NCBI GenBank assembly: GCA_020061125.1
Contig: JAGUYV010000220.1
Location: 1-7,194, forward strand
DNA length: 7,194 bases
Direction of reading: 5' to 3'
Source: a bacterium
GTDB lineage: Bacteria > UBP15 > UBA6099 > DSWB01
The notes under the pieces were generated by a model, which worked only from the letters and a program-made list of their open reading frames with translations, was not told the origin of the DNA and searched no databases. Position 1 is the first letter of the stretch. Each line of letters starts with the position of its first letter. Position numbers and translations under genes: made by a program. Of the stretch, positions 6,498 to 7,194 are shown piece by piece.

Positions 6498-6511
6498 AAC
6501 GGAACTCCGTT
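6498..6511. promoter_or_regulatory. Inverted repeat at the predicted transcription start, candidate operator
   Basis: aacgga (6498-6503) and tccgtt (6506-6511) are perfect inverted half-sites separated by 2 nt. The repeat begins at the predicted +1 of the promoter at 6519-6548 and covers about +1 to +14, a position where a repressor would block initiation. I cannot link it to a known regulator family, and no regulator gene is in the window. Confidence 0.35.
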
Positions 6512-6518
6512 CGCCATC

Positions 6519-6548
6519 AGTATATCGCGGAATTGCGCGCAGGGGCAA
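6519..6548 (-). promoter_or_regulatory. Sigma-70-type promoter of the sulfatase/phosphodiesterase/VOC unit
   Basis: On the minus strand TTGCCC (6548-6543) is followed by an 18-nt spacer and TATACT (6524-6519), a -10 hexamer one base off consensus. Transcription would start near 6512 and give a leader of about 80 nt before the ATG at 6433. The element begins 13 nt after the radical SAM stop and fills the only gap over 100 nt in this stretch. No clear terminator precedes it, so read-through from the radical SAM gene remains possible. Confidence 0.5.
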
Positions 6549-6561
6549 ATAGGCTTCCGGC

Positions 6562-7194
6562 TCACACGATGGACAGGTGCATGCTGTCGTCGAGGATCGC
6601 GGTCCGGGCGAAATTGTTGTAGGGAATCAGCGGGCAGTCGAAAGCGTTGCAGATGGCCGGGTCTATGTTGCGGATGGCGCGGCGGTGCGCGGGCGAACCC
6701 CAGAGCGCGGCGAACGGCTTGTTCTTGAGCGAGCCGATGCGGTGCGACCGCGGGTGGTGGGTGTAATAGGGGCACACGAACAGCGCGGCGTGCGGGTCCA
6801 AAACCGGATGCAGGGGATTCAGAAAGCAGGGTTCCGTGAGGTGTTCGCGCTCCATGCCGCCCAGCACGCGGAAGCCGCTGTTGCTCTTGGCCGCGGCGCG
6901 GCGCGTTTGATCAATGAGGCTTTGCGCGGCGCGGCATCCGGGAGCGGTGAGCGATTCGCGGCTTTTGCGCAGGGGCTTGAATTGAACATAATCCACACCA
7001 AGTTCGCGCGCGCGGAGCGCGATGGCCGGGATCTCTCCGGAGTTGCGCTTCGACACCAGAGTTTTGAGGCCGATGGCCGTGGCCGCGCCCTCGCGGCGGC
7101 GCGCCTCGACCAGCGCGGCCACATTGTCCTCCACGCGCGCCAGGTGGTCCACGCCATGTACTTTTTTGTACACGGCCGGGTTCGCGGCGTCGAA
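6562..7194 (-). CDS. Radical SAM protein with SPASM/Twitch-like auxiliary-cluster tail, C-terminal 210 aa (5' end outside window)
   Basis: The frame is open from the right edge to a TGA at 6564-6562. The visible part begins inside the radical SAM barrel: 'FDAANPAVYKKVHG' matches the common S-x-D-A-x-x-P-E-x-Y-x-x-V-H-G strand and helix, followed by 'ARVEDNVAALVE', a strand at 'IGLKTLVSKRN' and 'LGVDYVQFKPL'. The tail has Cys123, Cys141, Cys182 and Cys187, counted from the window edge. These are arranged as C-x17-C, then C-x4-C, with 'LDPHAALFVCPYY' and 'IGSLKN' between, a layout typical of a SPASM or Twitch auxiliary [4Fe-4S] site. Such enzymes modify peptides, proteins or small molecules by radical chemistry. 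The N-terminal Cx3Cx2C SAM-cluster motif lies outside the window. The GTG at 7173 is internal and not the start. A sulfatase-maturing role is conceivable from context, but the tail has fewer cysteines than I expect for anSME. Confidence 0.8.
   Translation of the reverse strand, partial: FDAANPAVYKKVHGVDHLARVEDNVAALVEARRREGAATAIGLKTLVSKRNSGEIPAIALRARELGVDYVQFKPLRKSRESLTAPGCRAAQSLIDQTRRAAAKSNSGFRVLGGMEREHLTEPCFLNPLHPVLDPHAALFVCPYYTHHPRSHRIGSLKNKPFAALWGSPAHRRAIRNIDPAICNAFDCPLIPYNNFARTAILDDSMHLSIV

Noticed and set aside
6434-6775. Longer versions of the 80-residue protein starting at 6517 or 6775
   Set aside because: The start at 6517 is upstream of the predicted +1 and lacks a ribosome binding site. 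The start at 6775 would overlap the radical SAM gene in another frame with an Arg/Pro/His-rich shadow sequence.
1-7194. CRISPR arrays, tRNA or rRNA genes, insertion sequences, attachment sites
   Set aside because: I found no evenly spaced direct repeats, no cloverleaf-like segment, no transposase motif and no terminal inverted repeats with target duplication.

Overview
The window is a GC-rich bacterial segment, strongly biased to G/C at third codon positions, from a probably Gram-negative organism. It carries an exported GDPD-type phosphodiesterase, an ETF subunit, a long-form acetyl-CoA hydrolase/transferase and a cysteine-type sulfatase. This mix fits sulfatase-rich PVC-type, Hydrogenedentes-like or Desulfobacterota-like lineages, but no phylogenetic marker is present and I cannot assign a taxon.

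Layout. (1) 1-256, plus strand: C-terminal end of an electron transfer flavoprotein alpha subunit, cut by the window edge. (2) 332-2503, minus strand and convergent with it: a 723-residue acetyl-CoA hydrolase/transferase family protein with its own near-consensus promoter at 2563-2591. (3) 2772-6433, minus strand: a compact four-gene unit, read from right to left. It holds an 80-residue coiled-coil protein, a cytosolic formylglycine-type sulfatase, an exported glycerophosphodiester phosphodiesterase and a tandem VOC (glyoxalase-fold) protein. Spacings are 1, 34 and 36 nt, each gene has a visible ribosome binding site, and a promoter candidate lies at 6519-6548. (4) 6562-7194, minus strand: the C-terminal 210 residues of a radical SAM protein with an auxiliary-cluster (SPASM/Twitch-like) tail, cut by the right edge.

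How the genes may work together. The ETF and the CoA-transferase/hydrolase both belong to acyl-CoA metabolism, but their convergent orientation rules out one operon. The four-gene unit looks catabolic: one enzyme family for sulfate (or related) esters in the cytosol, one for phosphodiesters outside the cytoplasmic membrane, and a metal-dependent VOC enzyme of unknown substrate. No RNA gene, CRISPR array, insertion sequence or tRNA was seen. The most notable signals are the complementary metal-ligand pattern in the tandem VOC protein, the inverted repeat at the predicted transcription start of the sulfatase unit, and the Cys-type sulfatase lying close to a radical SAM gene.
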